DNA of 64,000 nt from Ohtaekwangia sp. (GTDB lineage Bacteria; Bacteroidota; Bacteroidia; Cytophagales; Cyclobacteriaceae). The notes below the pieces were generated by a model that saw only the letters and a list, made by a program, of their open reading frames with translations, did no database searches and was not told the DNA's origin. The stretch is taken from the NCBI GenBank assembly GCA_021155195.1, contig JAJNPV010000037.1, forward strand, positions 372,001 through 436,000, given 5' to 3'. The position numbers were made by a program, and so were the translations under genes. Position 1 is the first letter of the stretch. Each line of letters starts with the position of its first letter. Of this stretch, positions 1-7,973 are shown piece after piece.

Positions 1-12
1 GATGGTTTATAA

Positions 13-717
13 TTAGCTAATGAGCGTTCCTGCTTCTTCGCCTTTCGCAATCTTTAACAGATTTCCTTTTTTGTTCATATCAAAAACAATGATCGGCAAT
101 TTGTTTTCCTGACAAAGTGTAAAGGCAGTCATGTCCATGATATTTAATTTCTTTTGGTACGCCTCCTGAAAGCTAAGCGTACTATAACGAACCGCATCCG
201 AAAACTTTTCCGGATCCTTATCATACACTCCATCTACCCGTGTCCCTTTCAATACAACATCTGCCTGAAGTTCGATAGCGCGCAAACTTGCGGTGGAGTC
301 TGTTGTGAAATAGGGATTGCCAATACCGGCACCAAAAATAACAATTCTATTTTTTTCTAAGTGGCGAATGGCCCTGCGCCTGATAAAGGGCTCACAAACC
401 TGTTCCATTTTTATGCCCGACATTAATCGGGTGTACAGCCCATGTCTTTCCAGGGCACTTTGCAATGCCATAGCATTAATAACCGTAGCTAACATACCCA
501 TGTAGTCGCCTTGCACCCGGTCAATGCCCAGTGCTTCGGCCTGGCCACCTCGGAAAATATTACCACCTCCAATGACAATGGCTACTTGTACGCCCGCCTC
601 TTTTACTGCTTTTATTTCTTCAGAGTATTGCTCGAGTACGGCTGGGTCGATGTGGCTGTTTTTTGAGCCCATCAGCGCTTCACCGCTGAGTTTGAGGAGG
701 ATGCGTTTATACTTCAT
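13..717 (-). CDS. pyrH: UMP kinase (uridylate kinase) PyrH
   Basis: Phosphorylates UMP to UDP in the cytoplasm for pyrimidine nucleotide synthesis. It is a bacterial hexameric-type UMP kinase of the amino acid kinase fold. Visible are LLKLSGEAL near the start (residues 8-15), the GGGN phosphate loop (50-53) followed by FRG, GDYMGM at 70-75, and a KGTRVDGVYDKDP segment in the C-terminal half. At 234 aa it has the usual family length. An in-frame ATG at 738 would add seven residues; I chose 717 because MKYKRILLKLSGEAL is the standard family N-terminus. The gene runs toward the window edge. A -7 promoter and a palindrome lie just upstream. Confidence 0.95.
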   Translation of the reverse strand: MKYKRILLKLSGEALMGSKNSHIDPAVLEQYSEEIKAVKEAGVQVAIVIGGGNIFRGGQAEALGIDRVQGDYMGMLATVINAMALQSALERHGLYTRLMSGIKMEQVCEPFIRRRAIRHLEKNRIVIFGAGIGNPYFTTDSTASLRAIELQADVVLKGTRVDGVYDKDPEKFSDAVRYSTLSFQEAYQKKLNIMDMTAFTLCQENKLPIIVFDMNKKGNLLKIAKGEEAGTLIS

Positions 718-735
718 GCGTTGGATAATATAGTT

Positions 736-758
736 CAAGGTTTAACCTTGCAAATATA
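736..758 (-). promoter_or_regulatory. pyrH promoter with operator-like palindrome
   Basis: On the minus strand TATATTTG (751-758) matches the Bacteroidota -7 consensus TAnnTTTG. It is followed directly by a perfect inverted repeat CAAGGTT-T-AACCTTG (736-750), which would sit over the transcription start, about 20 bases before the pyrH start codon. No clear -33 TTG was found. The palindrome could be an operator or a 5'-end hairpin; its ligand is unknown. Confidence 0.45.
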
Positions 759-792
759 GCTAAGATACCTTTATCCAGAAGTTTTGGCGATG

Positions 793-1209
793 TTAAGAGG
801 GCAAACACTGACTATGTTTTTTGATTTCTAAGTTAACTATTTGGTTTTGTAAAGTAATTTGACCGGACACACAATTTAATTGAAGTTGCTTAATTGAATT
901 ATAAGAACGTAGAGGATTAAAGTTAATCAGCGCTCTAAGTTCTCGAGCCAGAGCTTTTGCTTCAGGTGTTAGTTCTCCTATTGGAAAGGAGTCCTGTCCT
1001 GACATATTCGTACAAAATCGATCAACAAGAAACTCAATTGCTTCAAGAATTTCATTTCGACTTACTTGTTCAGTGGTTGGATCGTTATTTTCTAAAATGC
1101 GTTGAATAATGTAATTTTTATTTACAGGATTATATTCGATTATATAGAGGAATGATTGGGGATCAATAGAAATTTCAAACCTAGCAATAGTATACAAGTG
1201 TTTTTCCAT
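793..1209 (-). CDS. Hypothetical protein, partner of upstream XRE regulator
   Basis: A 138-residue soluble protein of no family I recognise. It is mixed alpha/beta in appearance, with a helical middle (EILEAIEFLVDRF, then TPEAKALARELRALI) and a Gln/Asn-rich C-terminus. A longer frame begins at 1266 inside the upstream gene, but I place the start at 1209: GGAG is seven bases upstream and the preceding gene stops at 1215, giving a tight two-gene operon with the HTH regulator. The pairing with a small XRE protein could suggest a toxin-antitoxin or regulator/effector unit, but no toxin motif is seen. Confidence 0.6.
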   Translation of the reverse strand: MEKHLYTIARFEISIDPQSFLYIIEYNPVNKNYIIQRILENNDPTTEQVSRNEILEAIEFLVDRFCTNMSGQDSFPIGELTPEAKALARELRALINFNPLRSYNSIKQLQLNCVSGQITLQNQIVNLEIKKHSQCLPS

Positions 1210-1214
1210 ATTGA

Positions 1215-1583
1215 TTACTCCTTGCGTTTTAATAGTTGATCTTGGAGTGAACTGATCTTTTGACATTGCTCAAGTTCTTTTTGCAGTTGATCGCACCTAC
1301 CTTTCAATTCTAAGGTGGGGGCAGTTACATTCTGGTGGTCAGTTTCTCCAAAAAGAAAGTCTAAGCTTACATTTATATTCTGAGACTTTAGCACACCTAA
1401 TATATCCATTATAGAGTCTGCTGAAGGCGATGATTTTCCAGCTTCAACTTTTAAATAAGATACCCTAGTGCGGTTTATAAGTTTGCCCATTTCTTCCTGA
1501 CTGTAACCCATTTCTTCACGAAGCTTTTTTAATCGAGCACCGAATATGATCCTTTTAAAAGATTGTTTTTGAATTTTCCTCAT
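1215..1583 (-). CDS. XRE-family helix-turn-helix regulator
   Basis: A 122-aa DNA-binding protein. Residues about 14-75 form a Cro/CI-type HTH domain (RLKKLREEMGYSQEEMGKLI, then RTRVSYLKVEAGKSSPS), followed by a C-terminal heptad-like stretch (LQKELEQCQ...LQDQLLKRK) likely to form a dimerising coiled coil. It has its own good promoter and is the first gene of a two-gene unit with the hypothetical gene ending at 793. Autoregulation is likely because AT-rich repeats (ATATTGTTAATATTGACAA) overlap the -33 region. The target is unknown. Confidence 0.8.
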   Translation of the reverse strand: MRKIQKQSFKRIIFGARLKKLREEMGYSQEEMGKLINRTRVSYLKVEAGKSSPSADSIMDILGVLKSQNINVSLDFLFGETDHQNVTAPTLELKGRCDQLQKELEQCQKISSLQDQLLKRKE

Positions 1584-1600
1584 AGTATTATTTTATTCAC

Positions 1601-1631
1601 CAAAAGTATATAATATTGTTAATATTGACAA
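1601..1631 (-). promoter_or_regulatory. Bacteroidota-type promoter of the XRE gene
   Basis: On the minus strand the -33 TTG (1629-1631) and the -7 TACTTTTG (1601-1608) are separated by 20 bases, as expected for the Bacteroidota primary sigma factor. The predicted transcript starts about 11 bases before the ATG at 1583. Repeated ATATTG words in and next to the spacer may be the operator of the encoded HTH protein. Confidence 0.6.
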
Positions 1632-1655
1632 ATAAACAATACACCATGACTTTAA

Positions 1656-1859
1656 ATTCTGAAAAGCAGAATTCTTAGAGTTGAAAACCTGTTGGTAAAA
1701 TATGCTAGGAATGGCATAATTGACTTTACGATTGAAGACATTAATAATTATGTTGAATCAATTAGACTGCTTCCAAATGGTGAATGGGATTATTTTGTAA
1801 ATCAAGCCCTTCATAAACGATTACCAAGTGCAGTTTTAATTGAGATAGAAATTATTTAA
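1656..1859 (+). pseudogene. Open-frame remnant or small unrecognised gene
   Basis: An open frame on the plus strand without an ATG, ending in TAA at 1857-1859. It encodes about 60 residues that look protein-like (..IIDFTIEDINNYVESIRLL, PNGEWDYFVNQALHKRLPS..). An in-frame stop at 1653 closes it upstream; possible starts are TTG 1692 or CTG 1689. It lies in the gap between the XRE gene and the ATPase gene. The well-formed C-terminal half without an N-terminus suggests the 3' end of a deleted gene. I do not recognise the family. Confidence 0.35.
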
Positions 1860-1865
1860 TACTTC

Positions 1866-3038
1866 TTATTTTTTTAATCTCTTTACCGAAGACACTTCTC
1901 GCCAGTTCATTGCGGTGATTTTATCGCTTCGCTCAAAACGCTGTGTGCCATCATACAAAAGTATTCCACCCTTTTGGCCGGCATACTCATTCCATTTATG
2001 TAAGTTGTCAAGCGAATCTTCACGAAAAGTTTGTGAGGACTTGATTTCGATTGGCAAAAGTTTTGAACCTGTATCAGCCAAAAGATCAACTTCAACACCC
2101 TTGTTATCACGCCAGTAATAAAAGGACGTTTGGCTCCCTGAGTTATGTTTGTTTTTCAAACATTCTGCAACTACATAATTTTCAAACAAAGCTCCACGAA
2201 AGTGAGAATTAGCCAATTCTTTTTCGGATTGAATGCCTAGCAACGAGCACGCAAGTCCGGAATCATGAAAATAAAGTTTGGGAGTTTTTACAATCCGCTT
2301 ATTGAAATTTTTATGATGAGGAGGAAGCATGAAAATTACATAGCTACTTTCTAAAATACTCAGCCAACTCTGTACAGTACGCACATCAATACCACATTCA
2401 TTCGCTATTGCACTGGTATTAAGTTGCTGTGCAATACGCCCGGCACACAGTTGAAGGAAGCGTGTAAAAAGCAATGTATCAGGAATGTTTTTCAGTTGGC
2501 GCACATCGCGCTCTACATACGTCCGAATGTAGGCAGGATACCAAAGTAAAGGATTACGCTCACGATCATATATTTCAGGATAGCAGCCACCCCATATTAA
2601 TTGATTAGTGGATGCAGTTAAATTAAATCGGTTAAGTTCTTCATAGCATAAGGGCAATAAATCCATATAGCCGATTCTGCCTGCCAATGTTTGGGAGATA
2701 GATTCTTGAAGTAGGAAATTATTACTGCCGGTAAGAATGAATAGCCCATCCTTTTTTGTTGTATCAAGTATTTTTTGGAGATAACTGAATAGGGAGGGCA
2801 CTCGTTGTGCTTCATCTATGATTGCTCCGTTTTTAAAACGAGCAAGAAAAGCCCGTGGGTCCGTATCAGCCTGTAGTCTTTCATCTGGATCTTCCAATGA
2901 AACATATTGCTTGCGCGGAAATACAGATTTTACTAAAGTTGTTTTACCACTTTGTCGTGGACCGACAACCGCTACCGAGCGAAACTCCTTCGCCAACATC
3001 CGTAGTAATTTTTCAGCGTTCCGGGGTACTGTTTTCAA
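1866..3038 (-). CDS. AAA ATPase with DUF4143 domain
   Basis: A 390-aa protein of the ATP-binding DUF4143 family, common in variable copy number in bacteria and archaea; cellular role unknown. Walker A GPRQSGKTT is at about 26-34, Walker B AIIDEAQ at about 71-77, and the sensor-like LTGSNNFLL follows. The C-terminal DUF4143 region ends with GVEVDLL...LLPIEIKSS, a PD-(D/E)xK-like pattern suggesting a nuclease-type fold. TATATTTG (3046-3053, minus strand) matches a -7 element so close to the ATG that the message would be nearly leaderless; a start at Met14 (2999) is possible. Single gene, likely accessory. Confidence 0.85.
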   Translation of the reverse strand: MKTVPRNAEKLLRMLAKEFRSVAVVGPRQSGKTTLVKSVFPRKQYVSLEDPDERLQADTDPRAFLARFKNGAIIDEAQRVPSLFSYLQKILDTTKKDGLFILTGSNNFLLQESISQTLAGRIGYMDLLPLCYEELNRFNLTASTNQLIWGGCYPEIYDRERNPLLWYPAYIRTYVERDVRQLKNIPDTLLFTRFLQLCAGRIAQQLNTSAIANECGIDVRTVQSWLSILESSYVIFMLPPHHKNFNKRIVKTPKLYFHDSGLACSLLGIQSEKELANSHFRGALFENYVVAECLKNKHNSGSQTSFYYWRDNKGVEVDLLADTGSKLLPIEIKSSQTFREDSLDNLHKWNEYAGQKGGILLYDGTQRFERSDKITAMNWREVSSVKRLKK

Positions 3039-3121
3039 AACACCTCAAATATAATACATACGAATTTATTTTATAAATTTTTATAAAAAAGCCATTTCTA
3101 GGCTTCATTAATAGTATTTTT

Positions 3122-3157
3122 AGTACAGATCATACAGTCGTATGCAAGATTTGTACT
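3122..3157. repeat. Inverted repeat downstream of the biotin carrier gene
   Basis: AGTACAGAT (3122-3130) pairs with ATTTGTACT (3149-3157) with one G-U pair, and inside it CATAC-AGTC-GTATG forms a second stem. It lies between the convergent 3' side of the biotin carrier gene and the 5' side of the ATPase gene. There is no T-run after it in the minus direction, so a simple intrinsic terminator is doubtful. Confidence 0.35.
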
Positions 3158-3165
3158 GAACTGTT

Positions 3166-3660
3166 TTAAAACTCCACCAACACCTGCCCCTTCTCTACAC
3201 TATCGCCTTTTCTAACTTTCACATTTTTAACAACACCCTCACCGGGTGATTTTAAAATGTTTTCCATCTTCATCGCTTCGAGGATGAGTAGGGGATCACC
3301 CGATTTAACGGTATCACCAACTTTTATTTTCAGGTCAATAATTAAACCCGGCATAGGTGCTTTTATGGAATTTACTTTGCTGCCCGCAGTATTGTTCATG
3401 CCCATCTTCTCCAGCAAAAGATCAAACTTATCTTTCAGGGCAACCGAATAAATATTTCCGTTTATTTTAAGTGCTACCGTTTTTGTTTCCGAATCGTTTT
3501 TAATAAGCTCAGCGCGATAGCTTTTATTTTTATATAGAATGTGAAAGTATCCATCAGAAATCTTTACCAGATCCCACTGATTGAGTTCTCCATTCACCAA
3601 TAACCCTGATTCATGCGAATCAATCTCAAATACTTTGTTGTTAATAGTCGCTTTATACAT
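3166..3660 (-). CDS. Biotin/lipoyl carrier protein (BCCP-like)
   Basis: A 164-aa carrier subunit of a biotin-dependent carboxylase, probably for acetyl-CoA or propionyl-CoA. The C-terminal 75 residues are a biotinyl domain with the modification site EAMKMEN and the matching second half GEGVVKNVKVRKGDSVEKGQVL. The N-terminal 80 residues form a beta-rich domain seen in Bacteroidota versions of this protein. The carboxylase and carboxyltransferase subunits are not in the window, so the partner cannot be named. Confidence 0.88.
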   Translation of the reverse strand: MYKATINNKVFEIDSHESGLLVNGELNQWDLVKISDGYFHILYKNKSYRAELIKNDSETKTVALKINGNIYSVALKDKFDLLLEKMGMNNTAGSKVNSIKAPMPGLIIDLKIKVGDTVKSGDPLLILEAMKMENILKSPGEGVVKNVKVRKGDSVEKGQVLVEF

Positions 3661-3742
3661 TTAGTAAAAATAGAATTAACAGGGCGATATTTAAAATTTC
3701 GCGCAAAGCGGATAACTATCGAGGGAAGATTGAAAAATTAAT

Positions 3743-3750
3743 TACCTTTG
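3743..3750 (+). promoter_or_regulatory. -7 element upstream of the TPP riboswitch
   Basis: TACCTTTG matches TAnnTTTG. Transcription should start near 3757, so the riboswitch would occupy the very 5' end of the message. No convincing -33 TTG at the right distance was found. Confidence 0.5.
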
Positions 3751-3756
3751 TGCTGT

Positions 3757-3842
3757 CGAAAGACAGGGGTGCCAAATAGTAGGGCTGAGATTATACCCAT
3801 AGAACCTGATGCCGGTAATGCGGACGAAGGGAGGCAGAGTAA
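3757..3842 (+). promoter_or_regulatory. TPP (THI-box) riboswitch
   Basis: The conserved THI-box blocks appear in order: GGGGTGCC (3767-3773 region), GGGCTGAGAT (3782-3791), ACCC, GAACCTGATGCCGGTAATG (3802-3820) and GCGGACGAAGGGA (3819-3832). This is the aptamer that binds thiamine pyrophosphate. It lies about 55 bases ahead of the TonB receptor start codon. There is no strong terminator hairpin with a T-run between aptamer and ATG, so control of translation is more likely than termination. Confidence 0.93.
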
Positions 3843-3898
3843 ACACGTAAGTAAGGTACATTCCCCGATGTGCCTGCGGGTTTAAACTAAAAGTAAAC

Positions 3899-6349
3899 AT
3901 GTTAAAATGTATGATGATGGCAACGCTTATGGCGGTGTCGTGGTGCGCAACAGCGCAGGTGGTCATTCGCGGTTATGTGAAAGACAAACAAACTGCTCAG
4001 CCCCTTACGGGCGCTACAGTAGTGTTGAAGGAAACAGAAAAGTTTTCGATTACTGATGAGAATGGCTATTTCGCCATCAATCAATTGACCGAAGGAAGTT
4101 ATGAATTCGAAGTGCGCTTTGTGGGTTATCAAACTCAAACCCTTGCTATTCAAGCAGAGGTTGGCGGATGGATTTCTGTGTTGCTTGAAGAAGATGTTAG
4201 AATAACCGATCAGGTAATTGTTACATCCACACGCGTGAATGAAAAAAGCCCCACCACGTTCACAACGATCAACAAAGCAACTTTGCAAAAGCAAAACTTT
4301 GGTCAGGATTTGCCGATTACACTCAACTGGACACCTTCGGTGGTAACAACTTCTGATGCTGGCGCTGGTGTTGGCTACACCGGGTTACGCATCCGCGGAA
4401 GCGATGCCACACGGATCAATGTTACGATTAACGGCATTCCGGTAAACGATAGTGAAAGCCAGGGCGTGTTTTGGGTTAATACACCCGATCTGGCTTCTTC
4501 CACGCAAAGTGTGCAGGTGCAGCGTGGCGTTGGTACATCTACCAATGGAGCGGGTGCCTTTGGTGCCAGTGTTAATATGCAAACCAATACTCGCAACGAT
4601 AATGCATATGCCGATGTAATTAATTCGTTTGGTTCCTTTAATACGCGCAGACATACGGTAGCATTTGGTACGGGTTTGATCAATGACAAGTTTGTGTTTG
4701 ATGGACGCATCTCATCAATAAACTCAGATGGGTACATTGATCGTGCAGGTTCCGATTTGAAATCGTATTATCTCTCTGGCGGATACTATGGCAAAAAGAC
4801 AATGATCAAGGCTATTGTGTTTGGAGGGAAAGAAGTTACCTATCAAAGTTGGTATGGCGTACCTGAATCAAGGTTGAATAATGATGAGGCGGCCATGTTG
4901 GAAACTGCTGCTATTGAAGGATGGAACCAGGAGCAAACGGATAATTTGTTATCAAGTGGACGAACTTTTAATATCTACACCTACGAAAATCAGGTGGATG
5001 ATTACGCGCAGGATCACTACCAATTTCATGTGTCGCATCGTGTTTCTGAATTGCTTACCGCGAATGCTGCGTTGCATTATACCTATGGTCGTGGTTTTTA
5101 TGAGGAGTATCGGATTGATGATGAATTCGCAAATTATGGATTGAATGATGTGGTGATTGGCGGAGAAACTATTTCATCTACAGATTTAATTCGCAGGCGC
5201 TGGTTGGATAATAATTTTTATGGGATTACATATTCGGTAAACTATGAGCAGGATAGGGTGCATTCAACATTGGGTGGGGCCTGGAATCAATATGATGGCG
5301 ACCATTTCGGAGAAATAATCTGGGCTCAGGTTTTAACTGTGCCGAAAGACTATCAATACTATTTCAACAATGGTAAGAAAAATGATTTCACCATTTACTG
5401 GAAAAATAATTATCAACTTACCGATAAGCTAACAGGTTTTCTTGATCTCCAATATCGGAGAATTTCATATCAGGCTTCGGGGAAAGAAAACAAGCAGTTT
5501 GATTTTGTGGTTGATCAGGAGTTTAATTTCTTCAACCCTAAAGCAGGTGTTACTTACGAAGCATCTCCTGAGCAGCAATGGTATGCATCGTATAGCGTAG
5601 GCAATCGCGAGCCTGTGCGCAATGACTTTATTGATGCCATTGCTGGCGCAGCACCAAAACATGAAACCCTGCATGACATAGAAGCGGGTTGGAGATTCAG
5701 AAAGAATAATTACAACCTAAATGTGAATTATTATTTGATGAATTATAAAAATCAGTTGGTACCCACAGGAAAACTGAATGATGTGGGAGCTGCGATTCGC
5801 ACAAATGTGGATGAGAGTTATCGGACAGGCGTAGAGGTAGAAGGTATTGTTCGACTTAGCTCGAAGTTTGTATGGAATGCCAATGTCACGCTCAGTCAAA
5901 ACAAAATCAAAAACTTCAATGAAGTGATTTATGATTACGGAGATAATTTTGATGAATACAATGAAGTAGTGAACGTGTATTCAAACTCGGATATTTCTTT
6001 TTCACCGAATGTAATAGTTGGGTCTGGATTAATGTTTACACCCATTAAAAACATTGAGCTGGGATTGCTAACTAAATATGTTGGAAAACAATTTTTGGAC
6101 AACACCTCAAACGATAGTAGAAGTATTGATTCTTATTTTATCAATGATCTAAGACTATCGTATACTGTAAAACCTTCATTTATGAGAGAGATTTCACTCA
6201 GCATCCTTGCTAATAATATTTTTGATGTTGAATATTCTTCGAATGGGTACAGCTATGGTTACCGGGGTGGGGCAACTGAGTATCGACAGAATTTTTATTA
6301 TCCGCAGGCTGGAAGGAATTACATGATCATGTTAGCGTTGAGATTCTAA
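3899..6349 (+). CDS. TonB-dependent receptor, thiamine-regulated
   Basis: An 816-aa outer-membrane receptor, probably for thiamine or a thiamine precursor. This substrate is inferred from the TPP riboswitch directly upstream and is not shown by the protein itself. Order of parts: signal peptide (1-20, ending CATAQ), carboxypeptidase-regulatory-like beta domain (about 21-100, VIRGYVKDKQTAQPLTGATV), plug domain with YTGLRIRGSDATRINVTING and VQRGVGTSTNGAGAFG (about 105-230), then a 22-strand-type barrel ending in the C-terminal aromatic signature YMIMLALRF. Start ATG 3899 gives the signal peptide. A strong terminator follows. Confidence 0.92.
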   Translation: MLKCMMMATLMAVSWCATAQVVIRGYVKDKQTAQPLTGATVVLKETEKFSITDENGYFAINQLTEGSYEFEVRFVGYQTQTLAIQAEVGGWISVLLEEDVRITDQVIVTSTRVNEKSPTTFTTINKATLQKQNFGQDLPITLNWTPSVVTTSDAGAGVGYTGLRIRGSDATRINVTINGIPVNDSESQGVFWVNTPDLASSTQSVQVQRGVGTSTNGAGAFGASVNMQTNTRNDNAYADVINSFGSFNTRRHTVAFGTGLINDKFVFDGRISSINSDGYIDRAGSDLKSYYLSGGYYGKKTMIKAIVFGGKEVTYQSWYGVPESRLNNDEAAMLETAAIEGWNQEQTDNLLSSGRTFNIYTYENQVDDYAQDHYQFHVSHRVSELLTANAALHYTYGRGFYEEYRIDDEFANYGLNDVVIGGETISSTDLIRRRWLDNNFYGITYSVNYEQDRVHSTLGGAWNQYDGDHFGEIIWAQVLTVPKDYQYYFNNGKKNDFTIYWKNNYQLTDKLTGFLDLQYRRISYQASGKENKQFDFVVDQEFNFFNPKAGVTYEASPEQQWYASYSVGNREPVRNDFIDAIAGAAPKHETLHDIEAGWRFRKNNYNLNVNYYLMNYKNQLVPTGKLNDVGAAIRTNVDESYRTGVEVEGIVRLSSKFVWNANVTLSQNKIKNFNEVIYDYGDNFDEYNEVVNVYSNSDISFSPNVIVGSGLMFTPIKNIELGLLTKYVGKQFLDNTSNDSRSIDSYFINDLRLSYTVKPSFMREISLSILANNIFDVEYSSNGYSYGYRGGATEYRQNFYYPQAGRNYMIMLALRF

Positions 6350-6356
6350 AAAAATG

Positions 6357-6417
6357 GTAGGCAGTGAGCAGGAGGCAGTATTTACTGCCGCATTAATGCA
6401 ATGTGCTTACTGCCTAC
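6357..6417 (+). terminator. Nested inverted-repeat terminator
   Basis: GTAGGCAGTGAGCA (6357-6370) pairs with TGCTTACTGCCTAC (6404-6417) over 14 bp with one G-U, followed by TTTTAAAA. Inside lies a second perfect hairpin GGCAGTA-TT-TACTGCC. It ends transcription of the TonB receptor. The unusual size and nesting also resemble a small repetitive extragenic palindrome. Confidence 0.75.
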
Positions 6418-6450
6418 TTTTAAAATGAGGAATCCAGTTATCTTTGCCGG

Positions 6451-7308
6451 ATGCCTGCAGAGAAACACAAGCCATTTACAATTCGTGCTCTTATTCGGCT
6501 TACCCGATTCTGGAATCTGGTAATTATTGGCTTGTCGCAATATTTCGCGGCTCTCTTTCTTATTGATCGGAATTTAATCTATGATTGGCGATTATTTGTT
6601 TTGGCTGCATCAACCGTGATTATTGCGGCCGCAGGTTATATCATCAACGATTATTACGACATTAAGATAGACCTGATCAACAAACCTCAGCGCGTGGTTA
6701 TTGGCAAAAGTATTACACGCAGGTACGCACTTTTTTTTCACAGTGTGCTTGTTGTTATTGGAGTGGGGTTGGGCTTTGTGATAAGCTGGAGGATAGGAGT
6801 TGTTAATTTTCTTTCGGCATTTTTACTGTGGTGGTATTCTAATAGTCTAAAACGTCAACCCTTCATTGGCAATCTGGTAGTGGCTGTGCTTACCAGTATT
6901 TCGATACTGCTCATTGATATTTTATATTATTCAGACAACCTGCTGGTAATCATCTATGCTTTGTTTGCCTTTTTTATGACGCTGATTCGCGAGATACTAA
7001 AGGATATGGAAGATCTGCGGGGCGATAATACGTTTGGATGCAAAACCTTACCTATAGTTTGGGGAATCAGGAAAACCAAAGGAATGATTTATAGTTTACT
7101 GGTTCTATTATCAGCTTCAGTGCTTTTGTTGAATACGCGCTTTGTTCAGCTTCCATTTTATTACTTTGTGATCTTTCTTTATGTACCGCTTGGGTTACTT
7201 GTTTTGCGTTTGATCCGTGCCGACACGCGAAAAGATTTTTATTGGCTCAGTCAGTGGTGTAAAATAATTATGTTGCTGGGTATATTAAGTATGGTGTTTA
7301 TTAACTGA
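6451..7308 (+). CDS. UbiA-family prenyltransferase
   Basis: A 285-aa integral membrane enzyme that moves a polyprenyl group from its diphosphate to an acceptor. The aspartate motif NDYYDIKIDLINKP (about residues 67-80) is the first Mg-diphosphate site, and KDMEDLRGD (about 185-193) is the second. Eight or nine hydrophobic segments are visible. Bacteroidota have several UbiA types (menaquinone MenA, heme O synthase, geranylgeranylglycerol-phosphate type). The sequence most resembles the geranylgeranylglycerol phosphate/chlorophyll-synthase-like group, but the acceptor cannot be fixed here. Single gene after the terminator of the receptor. Confidence 0.85.
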   Translation: MPAEKHKPFTIRALIRLTRFWNLVIIGLSQYFAALFLIDRNLIYDWRLFVLAASTVIIAAAGYIINDYYDIKIDLINKPQRVVIGKSITRRYALFFHSVLVVIGVGLGFVISWRIGVVNFLSAFLLWWYSNSLKRQPFIGNLVVAVLTSISILLIDILYYSDNLLVIIYALFAFFMTLIREILKDMEDLRGDNTFGCKTLPIVWGIRKTKGMIYSLLVLLSASVLLLNTRFVQLPFYYFVIFLYVPLGLLVLRLIRADTRKDFYWLSQWCKIIMLLGILSMVFIN

Positions 7309-7338
7309 TGCTGCATAGTAACTAACTGCTTCGTGAAA

Positions 7339-7362
7339 CTTTGTGTCTTTGTGCATTTGTGG
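7339..7362. repeat. Dispersed short repeat, CCACAAAxGCxCxAAGACACAAAG type
   Basis: On the minus strand this reads CCACAAATGCACAAAGACACAAAG. Similar words occur at 43904-43933, 44344-44372, 53324-53343 and 53421-53444, always between genes. It sits in the 89-base gap before purN. Confidence 0.5.
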
Positions 7363-7397
7363 TTCAATTTTAACTTTTATCAATTAGTTTCCTTGTC

Positions 7398-7973
7398 ATG
7401 AATCAATCCGCACGACTTGCAGTTTTTCTTTCTGGCACTGGTTCCAATGCCGAAAAGATATTTTCATATTTTAAAGATCATCCGTCCATTTGTGTTGGAT
7501 TGGTTCTCAGTAATAACCTGGAGGCGCAAGGATTACAACGAGCAATAAAGTTTAACATCCCCACGCGCACATTCACAAAACAACAATTCCGCGAAAGCGA
7601 TGAAGTATTGGACTGGCTGAAGGAATCAGAGATAACCCATATTGTGCTGGCTGGCTTTCTTTGGATGATTCCGATCAATTTGATCAAAGCATATCCTAAT
7701 CGCATTATCAATATTCATCCGGCTTTGTTACCAAAGTTTGGGGGCAAAGGCATGTATGGAATAAAAGTACATGAGGCTGTGAAAGCCGCTAATGAAACCC
7801 AAACAGGTATTACCCTTCATGAGGTTAACGAAAAGTATGATGAAGGAAAAATTATTTTTCAGGCAACATGCAATGTGTTGTCAACCGACACGCCTGAGTT
7901 AATTGCCGGGAAAGTGCAAGCACTTGAACACACTCACTATCCAACCGAAATCGAGAAATGGATAAATCCATGA
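7398..7973 (+). CDS. purN: Phosphoribosylglycinamide formyltransferase PurN
   Basis: Transfers the formyl group of 10-formyltetrahydrofolate to GAR in purine synthesis. A 191-aa protein with the N-terminal phosphate site FLSGTGSNAEKI, the catalytic block IINIHPALLPKFGGKGMYG containing the N-x-H catalytic pair, and the conserved downstream aspartate in VNEKYDEGKII. Length is typical. The stop codon TGA (7971-7973) abuts the stop of the convergent thioesterase gene with no base between. Confidence 0.95.
   Translation: MNQSARLAVFLSGTGSNAEKIFSYFKDHPSICVGLVLSNNLEAQGLQRAIKFNIPTRTFTKQQFRESDEVLDWLKESEITHIVLAGFLWMIPINLIKAYPNRIINIHPALLPKFGGKGMYGIKVHEAVKAANETQTGITLHEVNEKYDEGKIIFQATCNVLSTDTPELIAGKVQALEHTHYPTEIEKWINP

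Noticed and set aside
3753..3766. Hairpin CTGTC-GAAA-GACAG as an alternative fold at the riboswitch 5' end.
   Set aside because: The predicted transcription start (about 3757) removes its left arm from the RNA.
3902..4294. Long minus-strand frames within the TonB receptor gene.
   Set aside because: They are antisense shadows of a well-supported coding region.
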